Source of the DNA: a virus | Direction: 5' to 3' (one strand) | Virus record (IMG/VR): IMGVR_UViG_3300004460_000031 | Location: 1-27,571 of that record | DNA: 27,571 nucleotides | Shown here: piece after piece, positions 1 to 5,172 of the stretch | Layout: each line of letters begins with the position of its first letter | How positions within the stretch are numbered: position 1 is the first letter of the stretch | Notes under the pieces: model-generated | Database searches by the model: none | Told to the model about the DNA's origin: nothing | What the model saw: only the letters and a program-made list of their open reading frames with translations | Made by a program: the position numbers and the translations under genes

Positions 1-271
1 TTTGACTAAGGCAATATATCCACAACTAGATACGTTAAATGCAGATACGCAAGGTGCTTTAGTTTCTATGGTTTACAATAGAGGCAACAAATTAGAGGGA
101 GATTCAAGAGTTGAGATGAAAGCTATTGTAGATTTAGTAGCAAAAAAAGATTACGAAGGAATTGCAGAGGAAATAGAAAAAAGCAAAAGACATTGGGAAC
201 ATAAAAATCTCGATGGCTTGGTAGTTAGAAGGGAAGCGGAAGCGGATTTGATTCGTGATTCAATAGCATAA
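1..271 (+). CDS. Endolysin, GH24 (T4-type) lysozyme, C-terminal part
   Basis: This is the end of a phage lysozyme that would hydrolyse host peptidoglycan at lysis. The 89 visible residues contain the family's middle segment (QGALVSMVYNRG), a helical stretch, and the C-terminal signature GLVVRREAEADL, which matches the GLxxRRxxE ending of GH24/T4-type lysozymes. The catalytic N-terminal part (Glu, and Asp/Thr of the E-8aa-D/C-5aa-T motif) lies upstream of the window, so activity cannot be judged. The reading frame is open to the left edge; the TTG near base 2 is not a credible start. It sits 14 nt before the exonuclease gene in the same operon. The family call is fairly sure, the exact subfamily less so. 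Confidence 0.8.
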   Translation, partial: LTKAIYPQLDTLNADTQGALVSMVYNRGNKLEGDSRVEMKAIVDLVAKKDYEGIAEEIEKSKRHWEHKNLDGLVVRREAEADLIRDSIA

Positions 272-285
272 CAAAAACCTAAAAT

Positions 286-1035
286 ATGGCAACTCAACAA
301 CCGCTTAAAACTAAGCGTAGAAGGCTCTTTTTCGACATCGAAACAAGTCCAAACATCGGTTTGTTTTGGGAAGCTGGATATAAAAAAAATATTGATTACT
401 CAAACATTATTCAAGAACGTGCAATCATTTGTATCTGTTATAAATGGGAAGATGAAAAGGAAGTTTACTCTTTACAATGGGATTCTAAGCAGAATGATAA
501 AGCTATGCTCCTTAAGTTTATTGAGGTGGCAAATCTGGCTACTGAAATGGTTGGACACAATGGGGACAAGTTTGATTTGGCTTGGATTAGAACAAGATGC
601 TTGTTTCATCATATACCAATGTTTCCTAAGTATTTAACAATTGATACTCTTAAAGTAGCAAGACAAAAGTTTAGATTTAATTCTAATAGACTTAATTACA
701 TAGCCGATTTTTTAGGCTTAGGTCAAAAAATTAAGACTGAGTATTCACTTTGGAAAGACATTCTTTTGCACAAGGATAAAATTGCAATGGAGAAGATGAT
801 TAAATATTGCAAAAAAGATGTTGTTTTGCTAGAGAAAGTATTTGCAGAATTAAAGAATCATATAGAAGCTAAAACACATTACGGAGTAGTTTTTGGAGCA
901 GATAGAGGAACTTGCCCAGAGTGTGGAAGTGATGACTTAATACGAAACAACAAGGTAGTTACTGCCACAGGATTAACTAGGATTCAATATAAATGTAATA
1001 CTTGCAATAAATACCATTCAAAAACCGATAAATGA
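286..1035 (+). CDS. 3'-5' exonuclease (RNase H-like, DnaQ/YprB type) with C-terminal zinc ribbon
   Basis: Predicted DEDDy-type 3'-5' exonuclease. All three exonuclease motifs are visible: Exo I DIET (D17, E19), Exo II HNGDKFD (N92, D97) and Exo III YCKKD (Y174, D178). A Cys4 zinc ribbon follows at the C-terminus (C210/C213 and C237/C240), probably for nucleic-acid binding. There is no polymerase domain, so this is a stand-alone nuclease that could take part in replication, repair or host DNA degradation. The start ATG at 286 follows the lysozyme stop by 14 nt, and the stop overlaps the next start. Its place beside lysozyme rather than in the replication operon is slightly unusual. Catalytic assignment is from motifs only. 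Confidence 0.85.
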   Translation: MATQQPLKTKRRRLFFDIETSPNIGLFWEAGYKKNIDYSNIIQERAIICICYKWEDEKEVYSLQWDSKQNDKAMLLKFIEVANLATEMVGHNGDKFDLAWIRTRCLFHHIPMFPKYLTIDTLKVARQKFRFNSNRLNYIADFLGLGQKIKTEYSLWKDILLHKDKIAMEKMIKYCKKDVVLLEKVFAELKNHIEAKTHYGVVFGADRGTCPECGSDDLIRNNKVVTATGLTRIQYKCNTCNKYHSKTDK

Positions 1036-1220
1036 TGAAAATGCCAAAAAATTGGAACAAACTTAATATTACAGAACAAGAATCTTGGTTAGTTAAGAAA
1101 TATCAAGAAATGATTAGCGAAGTAGAATCAGTTAGTAAAATGTTAGCCAAATTAAGAGGTGGACAAAGGATTGTTGTAAAGGAAATTGAAAGACCAGACG
1201 AAGCCTTATTAAAGTCGTGA
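1032..1220 (+). CDS. Small hypothetical protein, helical
   Basis: A 62-residue protein I do not recognise. It starts with two Met codons (1032 and 1035) overlapping the exonuclease stop, and its stop overlaps the GTG start of the next gene (GTGA), so it is translationally coupled on both sides. The middle (QESWLVKKYQEMISEVESVSKMLAKL) is an amphipathic, charged helix likely to form a coiled coil; the tail is basic. The sequence gives no catalytic motif. Its reality rests on the tight coupling and the open frame. Confidence 0.6.
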   Translation: MMKMPKNWNKLNITEQESWLVKKYQEMISEVESVSKMLAKLRGGQRIVVKEIERPDEALLKS

Positions 1221-1486
1221 GAATAAAAATAATATATAAGAAACTTGGCAAAGAGAAAGTTCACGGACTTGCTTGGAGTGATGGTGATATATATTTAGAC
1301 CCACGTTTAAAAGGGAAAAAACACTGCGAAATTTTGATTCACGAAGTATTACACCTATTGAACCCAACTGATAGTGAACAAGCTATTGTTAAGAAATCAA
1401 TAACTTTGACTAAGATTTTGTGGGCAGAGGGTTATCGTAGAGTTGATAATTCTAATGATATGCCTTTGCAGGATGGCAGTATTTAG
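1217..1486 (+). CDS. Minimal HExxH zincin-like protein
   Basis: An 89-residue protein with a clear zinc-metallopeptidase helix, ILIHEVLHLLNP (H42, E43, H46), preceded by a short beta-rich part with DGDIYLDPRL. This arrangement resembles SprT-like or ImmA-like minimal zincins, in which a strand pair precedes the HExxH helix. No third metal ligand is obvious, although E55 or a C-terminal acidic residue could serve. The start is GTG at 1217, overlapping the upstream stop. It is the last gene before a strong terminator, so it closes the lysis/auxiliary operon. It could be a true protease acting on host or phage protein, or a degenerate metal-binding protein; the sequence does not decide. Confidence 0.65.
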   Translation: MRIKIIYKKLGKEKVHGLAWSDGDIYLDPRLKGKKHCEILIHEVLHLLNPTDSEQAIVKKSITLTKILWAEGYRRVDNSNDMPLQDGSI

Positions 1487-1510
1487 GTTGTTTTTTCTTG
1501 TTCATAGGTT

Positions 1511-1536
1511 CTCCCTGCCGAAAGGTGGGGAGTTTT
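1511..1536 (+). terminator. Rho-independent terminator of the lysis/auxiliary operon
   Basis: A 9-bp stem, CTCCCTGCC (1511-1519) with GGTGGGGAG (1524-1532), closes a GAAA tetraloop and is followed at once by TTTT. Two of the nine pairs are G-U. It lies 25 nt after the stop of the HExxH gene and is GC-rich in an AT-rich background, as expected of an intrinsic terminator. Confidence 0.9.
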
Positions 1537-1539
1537 GTT

Positions 1540-1547
1540 TATATTTG
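1540..1547 (+). promoter_or_regulatory. Possible Bacteroidota -7 box (TATATTTG)
   Basis: TATATTTG matches the TAnnTTTG consensus and lies between two terminators. No convincing TTTG -33 element is seen at the right distance, since the upstream bases belong to the first terminator. If active, it would drive a transcript of about 50 nt ending at the second terminator. Chance matches to this degenerate box are frequent in AT-rich DNA. Confidence 0.35.
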
Positions 1548-1551
1548 TGTT

Positions 1552-1604
1552 TAGATATACTAATGGTTTCGGAGGTACGTTTTTACGTTGCCTCCCTTTT
1601 TTTT
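1552..1604 (+). ncRNA. Candidate ~50-nt small RNA
   Basis: The interval runs from the start site predicted by the TATATTTG box (4-nt spacing rule seen elsewhere in the window) to the end of the T-run of the second terminator. It has no convincing coding content; a 24-codon frame from ATG 1563 crosses the terminator hairpin and is not persuasive. The RNA would be a short single-stranded 5' part followed by a terminator hairpin. This is an inference from promoter and terminator placement only. Confidence 0.3.
1571..1604 (+). terminator. Second intrinsic terminator
   Basis: GGAGG (1571-1575) pairs with CCTCC (1591-1595), and the inner ACGT (1577-1580) pairs with ACGT (1585-1588) around a TTTT loop. 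One T-G pair and a bulge lie between the two helices. After one C comes an eight-T run (1597-1604). The shape is that of a strong rho-independent terminator. It may back up the first terminator or end a separate short transcript. Confidence 0.8.
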
Positions 1605-1916
1605 GACACATATTGTTATAACATAAGTCAAGTTTAAGCTTTACTGACTTATATTTTTAGTCAAATTATAGGTTTACTTTTTACTTTGGGTATCACAATT
1701 TGTGATGTTCACGAATACGTGAAAGGTTACTTTTTGTGAACAATCATTGTACAATGTTACCAATTTGGTTACATAAGTTCCATAATAGAACATACCATAA
1801 AAGTTTGCTAATAGTAAACTTATAGCTTACATAAGTTACCTAATAAGGCAACTTTGAGCCGTAAATGAACGATAATTGGCTCATTTATGACCGATAAAAA
1901 GAAATTTAAATAATTT
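1605..1916. promoter_or_regulatory. Gene-free control region with clustered palindromes
   Basis: No open frame of note is present on either strand. The stretch is rich in inverted repeats: TCACAA-T-TTGTGA (1693-1705), TTCACG-AATA-CGTGAA (1708-1723), perfect CATTGTACAATG (1745-1756), ACCAA-T-TTGGT (1759-1769), AAGTTT/AAACTT (1801-1821), and GAGCC/GGCTC (1856-1882), which interleaves with TAAATGA/TCATTTA (1862-1887). ACATAAGT recurs near 1621, 1771 and 1830. It lies directly upstream of the early-operon promoter, so binding sites for a repressor or activator are the simplest reading. A second replication locus is possible. Confidence 0.55.
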
Positions 1917-1947
1917 TTTGTTGGTATTGTAATTGTTTGTATCTTTG
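1917..1947 (+). promoter_or_regulatory. Early-operon promoter (TTTG-N19-TATCTTTG)
   Basis: TTTG at 1917-1920 and TATCTTTG at 1940-1947 are 19 nt apart, the arrangement known for the -33/-7 promoters of the Bacteroidota housekeeping sigma factor. The next gene starts 20 nt after the box. This is the best two-part promoter in the window and should drive the replication operon. Confidence 0.75.
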
Positions 1948-1967
1948 TTGAAACAAAACCAAAGTAT

Positions 1968-2147
1968 ATGAAAACAGTTATTAGTTACAACGACAATTTT
2001 TATCCGTACAATTTTCAGTTTATTCCGTTGGGAGGCGACAACATCTTCTTAGACTACGAAATAGATGGCACAAGATTCTTCTTAGTGAAGTTTCGCACTA
2101 TTGACGTAGCAAACAATCAAATTATTTTATCAATTGTAAAACTTTAA
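1968..2147 (+). CDS. Small hypothetical early protein
   Basis: A 59-residue protein, first gene behind the early promoter. It reads as a compact beta-rich domain: aromatic N-terminus (NDNFYPYNFQFIPLGG), then DYEIDGTRFFLVKF and a hydrophobic end. No known motif is recognised. First genes of phage early operons often encode host-takeover or regulatory factors, but nothing here proves that. The start at 1968 is the only ATG between the promoter and the frame; the next small gene begins 2 nt after the stop. Confidence 0.6.
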   Translation: MKTVISYNDNFYPYNFQFIPLGGDNIFLDYEIDGTRFFLVKFRTIDVANNQIILSIVKL

Positions 2148-2149
2148 TT

Positions 2150-2236
2150 ATGTCTAAACAACAAAACCGAAATTTCCAGGCAATTGTAATAATAATCTTT
2201 GCCTTTATTGTAACTGCAATCTTGCAAAACATTTAA
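2150..2236 (+). CDS. 28-aa single-pass membrane peptide
   Basis: A polar, basic N-terminus (MSKQQNRNFQ) is followed by one hydrophobic helix of about 16 residues (AIVIIIFAFIVTAIL) and a QNI end. It starts 2 nt after the preceding stop. The shape fits a small inner-membrane peptide with a cytoplasmic N-terminus. Very short frames are risky calls; the clean membrane segment and tight spacing support it. Confidence 0.45.
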   Translation: MSKQQNRNFQAIVIIIFAFIVTAILQNI

Positions 2237-2244
2237 ACCAAAAT

Positions 2245-2394
2245 ATGAAAGTAGAAAAAAAAGAGGTAGTCTGCATCCGACTCCCTGAATCCATTAAAAA
2301 GAAAGTAGATGCCGAAGCTAAAAAGATGTATTTAGCACCAAGTAAATTAGTGTCCATAATTGTCCAAAAATATTACGAACCTAAAAACCAATAG
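2245..2394 (+). CDS. Ribbon-helix-helix (CopG/Arc-like) DNA-binding protein
   Basis: A 49-residue protein with the usual ribbon-helix-helix layout: a basic start, a short strand (VVCIRLPESI) that would pair across a dimer and insert into the DNA major groove, helix 1 (KKKVDAEAKKM) and helix 2 (APSKLVSIIVQKYY). The RLPESIKKKVD segment resembles CopG/Arc-type repressors. As the only obvious transcription-factor-like protein in the early operon, it is a candidate to bind the palindromes at 1693-1887, although that link is inference. Stop and next ATG are 1 nt apart. Confidence 0.65.
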   Translation: MKVEKKEVVCIRLPESIKKKVDAEAKKMYLAPSKLVSIIVQKYYEPKNQ

Positions 2395-2395
2395 T

Positions 2396-2692
2396 ATGAA
2401 ACTAGATTATCAAGGAAAACAATTAAAGTTACACAAAAGAGCAACTTGTTTGCTGGAACTTTTAAAGAAAGCACAAAGCGAACAAGCAAGACAAGAGGGG
2501 TTATTAGCTGAATGGAGAGCAGCTGGGCATTTTGACAATGTCAGGCTATTTACTCACGAAAATAACTATCTAATTAGGATTGCTGAATTAAACGATGTGC
2601 AAAAAAGAATCTTGCAAAGTTATTATTGGCTCATAGTAGAATTATATTCTATATCTGAGAATTTTATGTTACCTGTAAATATTATCCAATGA
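2396..2692 (+). CDS. Hypothetical helical early protein
   Basis: 98 residues from ATG 2396, directly after the RHH gene stop. An upstream in-frame start at 2360 would lie inside that gene and is not preferred. The protein is mostly alpha-helical with many charged residues in the first half (LLELLKKAQSEQARQEGLLAEW) and a more hydrophobic C-terminal helix (RILQSYYWLIVELYSISENF). No family is recognised. Its stop shares bases with the next start (ATGA), so the two are coupled. Confidence 0.6.
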   Translation: MKLDYQGKQLKLHKRATCLLELLKKAQSEQARQEGLLAEWRAAGHFDNVRLFTHENNYLIRIAELNDVQKRILQSYYWLIVELYSISENFMLPVNIIQ

Positions 2693-2868
2693 GTTATGTA
2701 GATAACAGTAAAGCAGAATTGCATCGTCTGATTTACATATTAGAAACCGAAAACGAGATGCTAAGGAATCAAATTATAAAACTTAAAATTGAAAAGAATG
2801 AACTACTGGACAATGCCGTCATTAAAGGAAAGGCAGAAAGCAATGAAAGAAAAGATGAATTACGCTGA
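2689..2868 (+). CDS. Small leucine-zipper-like coiled-coil protein
   Basis: 59 residues starting at an ATGA overlap with the gene before. The core LHRLIYILETENEMLRNQII continues into a heptad-like run with Leu/Ile at regular spacing, typical of a short parallel coiled coil; the tail is highly charged (KGKAESNERKDELR). It overlaps the next frame (2789-3145) by up to 80 nt. If the DnaA-like protein starts later (2843 or 2855), the overlap shrinks to 26 or 14 nt. Function unknown; a dimerising accessory factor is one possibility. Confidence 0.5.
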   Translation: MSYVDNSKAELHRLIYILETENEMLRNQIIKLKIEKNELLDNAVIKGKAESNERKDELR

Positions 2869-3145
2869 TACTATCATCGAAAAGGTATGTTTATATTACA
2901 ATGTTTCTAATAAGGATATTAGAGGCAAAAGCCGAAAGTTTATACATACTAAGCCTAGATTTGTAGCCATTTACCTTATCAAGGATGAATTAGGGCTGAA
3001 ATTAACCGCCATTTCGGATATGTTTGGTCGAAATCATACTACAATTATCCATTCTTTAAGGATGATTCAAGATAGTATAACCCAAAAGTATGATACCGAC
3101 ATTTCAATAGATATAAAAGAAATAAAAAAAATATTGAGTTATTGA
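2789..3145 (+). CDS. Stand-alone DnaA domain IV-like DNA-binding protein
   Basis: Residues 31-95 match the C-terminal DNA-binding domain of DnaA: VCLYYNVSNKDIRGKSR, then RFVAIYLIKDELGLKLTAI, and the DnaA signature GRNHTTIIHSLRMI (residues 80-93). In DnaA this domain IV reads DnaA boxes through a helix-turn-helix and the GR(D/N)HTT loop. The AAA+ ATPase and DnaB-interaction domains are absent, so the protein could bind origin-like DNA but not open it by itself. It might recruit or block host DnaA. Start is uncertain: Met codons at 2789, 2813, 2843 and 2855 are all possible, and the later ones reduce overlap with the preceding gene. Family call is firm. Confidence 0.85.
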   Translation: MKRMNYWTMPSLKERQKAMKEKMNYADTIIEKVCLYYNVSNKDIRGKSRKFIHTKPRFVAIYLIKDELGLKLTAISDMFGRNHTTIIHSLRMIQDSITQKYDTDISIDIKEIKKILSY

Positions 3146-3190
3146 CAAAAAAGTATTATTTTTAATTATTAATTACATAAAAACCATAGT

Positions 3191-3745
3191 ATGATTAACT
3201 TACAAACAAACACACTTATCAACATTTACAAGGCTTTAGCATCCTTTCAACAGGATTGCCCTGTAATTCACAAGGGAACAAATGGTCATAATTACACCTA
3301 TGCCGATTTCCCTACAATTCTTGAAGTAATCAATCCTTTGCTCAAGAAACACAATTTAGGATTTACTCAGTTACTTATTGAAGATGGCTTAAAGACAATT
3401 ATCTTTCACACTATTAGTGGGGAATCAATTGAATCAAATGCAACTATTCCACAGATTACTTTAAGGGGGATGAACGAGTATCAATCTTTTGGTAGTGGGA
3501 TTACCTATTACAGGAGGTATGCTTTAAGTGCTGCTCTTGGATTGGTAACTGATAAAGATACCGATGCTTCTGGAGAAAAATCTGCTTTAGTATTTATTAA
3601 AAAACATAAGTCAATACTAGATTTAACACTTGCTATTGATATGTGCGAAAATCTAAATGAATTAAAAAAGCTACATACTTTAAACGTTGATTTATTAAAC
3701 GAAGGAATAAGTGCATTATTTACATCTAAAAAATCTAAATTATGA
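3191..3745 (+). CDS. ERF-family single-strand annealing recombinase
   Basis: 184 residues. The N-terminal 130 match the ERF superfamily: an initial helix (NIYKALASFQQ), the YTYADFPTILEVINPLLKKH block, and the hallmark GSGITYYRRYALSAALGLV followed by the acidic TDKDTDASG. ERF proteins form rings that anneal complementary single strands in phage recombination and repair. The C-terminal 50 residues are a helical linker with no clear motif. A 45-nt AT-rich gap precedes it. The stop overlaps the next start (ATGA). It would act with the exonuclease, SSB-tail protein and nucleases of this operon. Confidence 0.88.
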   Translation: MINLQTNTLINIYKALASFQQDCPVIHKGTNGHNYTYADFPTILEVINPLLKKHNLGFTQLLIEDGLKTIIFHTISGESIESNATIPQITLRGMNEYQSFGSGITYYRRYALSAALGLVTDKDTDASGEKSALVFIKKHKSILDLTLAIDMCENLNELKKLHTLNVDLLNEGISALFTSKKSKL

Positions 3746-3975
3746 TTGACGACAAATTAATTAAACTAAGAGAATTAGTAGTGTATTATAATTGGAAATA
3801 TGAATGCACTCGTCATATTGGGAAGCATTCAGCTTGGGATGACTTAATACAAGCCAAAAAGAATCTAAAGGAATACAAAACTAAAAACTACCCAACAACA
3901 AGATTATTAACCTCTGCTAAACCATTTATAAGAATTAATGATTGGACAGAACAATACGAAAACTATGCCGATTAG
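3742..3975 (+). CDS. Small hypothetical protein
   Basis: 77 residues, coupled to the ERF gene by an ATGA overlap. N-terminal half is helical and charged (DDKLIKLRELVVYYNWKYEC), followed by HSAWDDLIQAKKNLKEYK; the C-terminal part is polar. No known motif is recognised. It overlaps the zinc-ribbon gene by 11 nt. Probably a real small early protein given the coupling; function open. Confidence 0.6.
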   Translation: MIDDKLIKLRELVVYYNWKYECTRHIGKHSAWDDLIQAKKNLKEYKTKNYPTTRLLTSAKPFIRINDWTEQYENYAD

Positions 3976-4135
3976 TACTTGCTGCGGAGCAGAAACCGAT
4001 ATGGAAGAAATAGGGATTTGCCCTGAATGTTTAGAACATTGTGATTGGGAAGAATATAATGAAGATGAATTAGAAGAAGATATACAAACTGAAAATCAAA
4101 TTGAAGAAGAATTAATTAACAAACAAAACAAATAA
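3965..4135 (+). CDS. Small zinc-ribbon protein with acidic tail
   Basis: 56 residues from ATG 3965. A longer reading from 3938 would overlap the upstream gene by 38 nt and adds no conserved sequence. Cysteines C6/C7 (STCCGAET) and C19/C22/C26 (CPECLEHC) form a compact treble-clef or ribbon-like zinc site. The last 30 residues are strongly acidic (NEDELEEDIQTENQIEEEL). This layout, CCGAE at the start and CPEC-type second knuckle, recurs in small phage proteins of unknown role. The acidic tail could mimic DNA or contact a partner. Confidence 0.65.
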   Translation: MPISTCCGAETDMEEIGICPECLEHCDWEEYNEDELEEDIQTENQIEEELINKQNK

Positions 4136-4137
4136 AA

Positions 4138-4407
4138 ATGATAGTATTATCAATTGAAAAAGATGCCGTTAAATGGAAGAAATCCGAAAAGAATGGCAAA
4201 GAGTATGCAACAGTAGTAGTAGAAAAACGTAAAGAAAAGGATAAGTATGAGAATACTCATTCAGTATCTAACTCCCAGTCTAAGGAAGAAAGAGCCGAAA
4301 AAAAGAAAAAGGAATACGTTGGCTCTGGTAAGGAATATATCTTTGAAAAAAAGGAATATCCTAAAGCCGTAAATCAGCAAGAATCTGAAGATGATTTGCC
4401 ATTTTAA
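4138..4407 (+). CDS. Small protein with SSB-type acidic C-terminal tip
   Basis: 89 residues. A short beta-like N-terminus (MIVLSIEKDAVKWKK and KEYATVVVEKRKE) is followed by a lysine-rich low-complexity middle and ends in ESEDDLPF. The final DDLPF matches the conserved C-terminal peptide by which bacterial SSB recruits replication and repair proteins. The OB fold of normal SSB (about 110 residues) is too long to fit intact, so this is either a shortened or diverged ssDNA-binding protein or an adaptor that competes for SSB partners. It follows the zinc-ribbon gene by 2 nt and is the last gene before the structured leader RNA. Confidence 0.6.
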   Translation: MIVLSIEKDAVKWKKSEKNGKEYATVVVEKRKEKDKYENTHSVSNSQSKEERAEKKKKEYVGSGKEYIFEKKEYPKAVNQQESEDDLPF

Positions 4408-4427
4408 TGGAAATTAGTTTATATTTG
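4395..4427 (+). promoter_or_regulatory. Promoter for the leader RNA and replication gene (TTTG-N21-TATATTTG)
   Basis: TTTG at 4395-4398 and TATATTTG at 4420-4427 form a Bacteroidota-style -33/-7 pair with 21-nt spacing. The 4-nt spacing between box and mRNA start inferred at other genes predicts the first transcribed base at A4432. That is exactly the first base of the first hairpin of the downstream leader. Confidence 0.6.
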
Positions 4428-4431
4428 CTGG

Positions 4432-4518
4432 AGGTGTAGGATACCTATTTACAAACTTATTGGCTCGAAGCTGAACCCTCAATCCTACTGGGGGGAACGC
4501 CTAGAGCCTTTTTATTTT
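4432..4518 (+). ncRNA. Structured leader RNA with two kissing hairpins
   Basis: The 111-nt gap between 4407 and 4519 has no gene but strong complementarity. Hairpin P1 is AGGT(4432-4435)/ACCT(4443-4446) with the seven-base loop GTAGGAT (4436-4442). Hairpin P3 is CCCTC(4476-4480)/GGGGG(4490-4494) with a loop containing ATCCTAC (4482-4488), the exact complement of the P1 loop. P3 is enclosed by P2, GGCTC(4462-4466)/GAGCC(4504-4508), which is followed by TTTTTATTTT and the ATG of the replication gene. A riboswitch-like leader, an attenuator, or a trans-acting RNA are all possible. I do not match it to a known RNA class. Confidence 0.6.
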
Positions 4519-5172
4519 ATGGCTAAAGACCCTGCTTTTTTATTTTATCCCAATGATTATATTGGTGGTACAATGGGTATGACCTTTGAGGAGAAAGGTG
4601 CATATATTGAAATTTTAATGTTGCAATTTAATCGTGGTCATATGACCTCGCATATGATAGGTCAACTTGTAGGTCAACTATGGGAATCTATTAAGTGCAA
4701 ATTTGTTAAAGATGATGAAGGTTTGTGGTATAATATTCGTTTAGACCAAGAAAAAGAGAAAAGAATGGCTTTTACCCAGTCTAGAAGGAATAATGTTAAA
4801 GGACTTAACCAACATACGATAGGTCATATGACCTCACATATGGAAGATGAAAATAAAAATGTAAATAAAAATATAAATAAAGTTAAAATTATAGATGAGC
4901 AATTTGAGGAATTTTGGGATTTATATGATTATAAGAAATCTAGGGATAAAGCAGAAAAAGCTTGGAAAAGTTTAAATAAAGAAGAAAAGGCTTTAGCTTT
5001 ACAACACGCACCATTATACGTTAAATCAACTCCAGACAAACAATTTAGAAAACATCCTACAACATATCTTAACAACAAAAATTTCAACGATGAAATCATT
5101 GAACGAACTATTAGTACAAAACTCAGCTATGCAGAAATGGAGTGGGAACGTTTCAAAAAGCTTGGACAATGA
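4519..5172 (+). CDS. DUF1376-type phage replication initiation protein
   Basis: 217 residues. The N-terminal 90 match the DUF1376 (YdaU-like) domain: PAFLFYPNDYIGGTMGMTFEE, then GAYIEILMLQFNRG, and FVKDDEGLWYNIRLDQEKEKR. A polar linker (residues 95-122, ending NKNVNKNINK) leads to a C-terminal domain starting FEEFWDLYDYKKSRDKAEKAW, common in phage replication proteins that bind the origin and recruit a helicase loader. The peptide GHMTSHM occurs at residues 40-46 and 102-108, encoded by nearly identical DNA (see repeats). The start ATG 4519 lies 10 nt after the leader RNA. It overlaps the next frame by up to 83 nt. Confidence 0.75.
   Translation: MAKDPAFLFYPNDYIGGTMGMTFEEKGAYIEILMLQFNRGHMTSHMIGQLVGQLWESIKCKFVKDDEGLWYNIRLDQEKEKRMAFTQSRRNNVKGLNQHTIGHMTSHMEDENKNVNKNINKVKIIDEQFEEFWDLYDYKKSRDKAEKAWKSLNKEEKALALQHAPLYVKSTPDKQFRKHPTTYLNNKNFNDEIIERTISTKLSYAEMEWERFKKLGQ
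4636..4656 (+). repeat. Iteron-like repeat, copy 1 (with palindrome GGTCATATGACC)
   Basis: The perfect palindrome GGTCATATGACC (4636-4647) is followed by CTCG-type spacing and CATATG (4651-4656). Copy 2 at 4822-4842 is identical in 20 of 21 bases. Shorter AGGTCAAC elements follow at 4659 and 4671. Confidence 0.7.
4822..4842 (+). repeat. Iteron-like repeat, copy 2
   Basis: GGTCATATGACC (4822-4833), then TCA and CATATG (4837-4842). It differs from copy 1 at one base (A for G). GATAGGTCA precedes it and also occurs just after copy 1. The AT-rich block 4851-4894 starts 8 nt downstream. Confidence 0.7.
4851..4894. other. AT-rich block, candidate DNA-unwinding element
   Basis: Only two of 44 bases are G and none is C. 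AATAAA/TAAATAAA units recur through the block, which encodes the Asn/Lys linker of the replication protein. Lying beside two iteron-like palindromes inside a replication gene, it has the layout of an origin such as lambda ori within gene O. The Asn/Lys linker alone could also explain the base composition. Confidence 0.4.

Noticed and set aside
392-637. 81-codon open frame on + strand inside the exonuclease gene
   Set aside because: It lies wholly within a gene with all three exonuclease motifs, in another frame, and has no recognisable domain.
1443-1637. 64-codon open frame spanning the end of the HExxH gene and the following gap
   Set aside because: It runs through two strong terminator hairpins and has no protein-like features.
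4432-4518. tRNA gene
   Set aside because: The two hairpins and enclosing stem do not form a cloverleaf, there is no anticodon arm of the right geometry and no acceptor stem.
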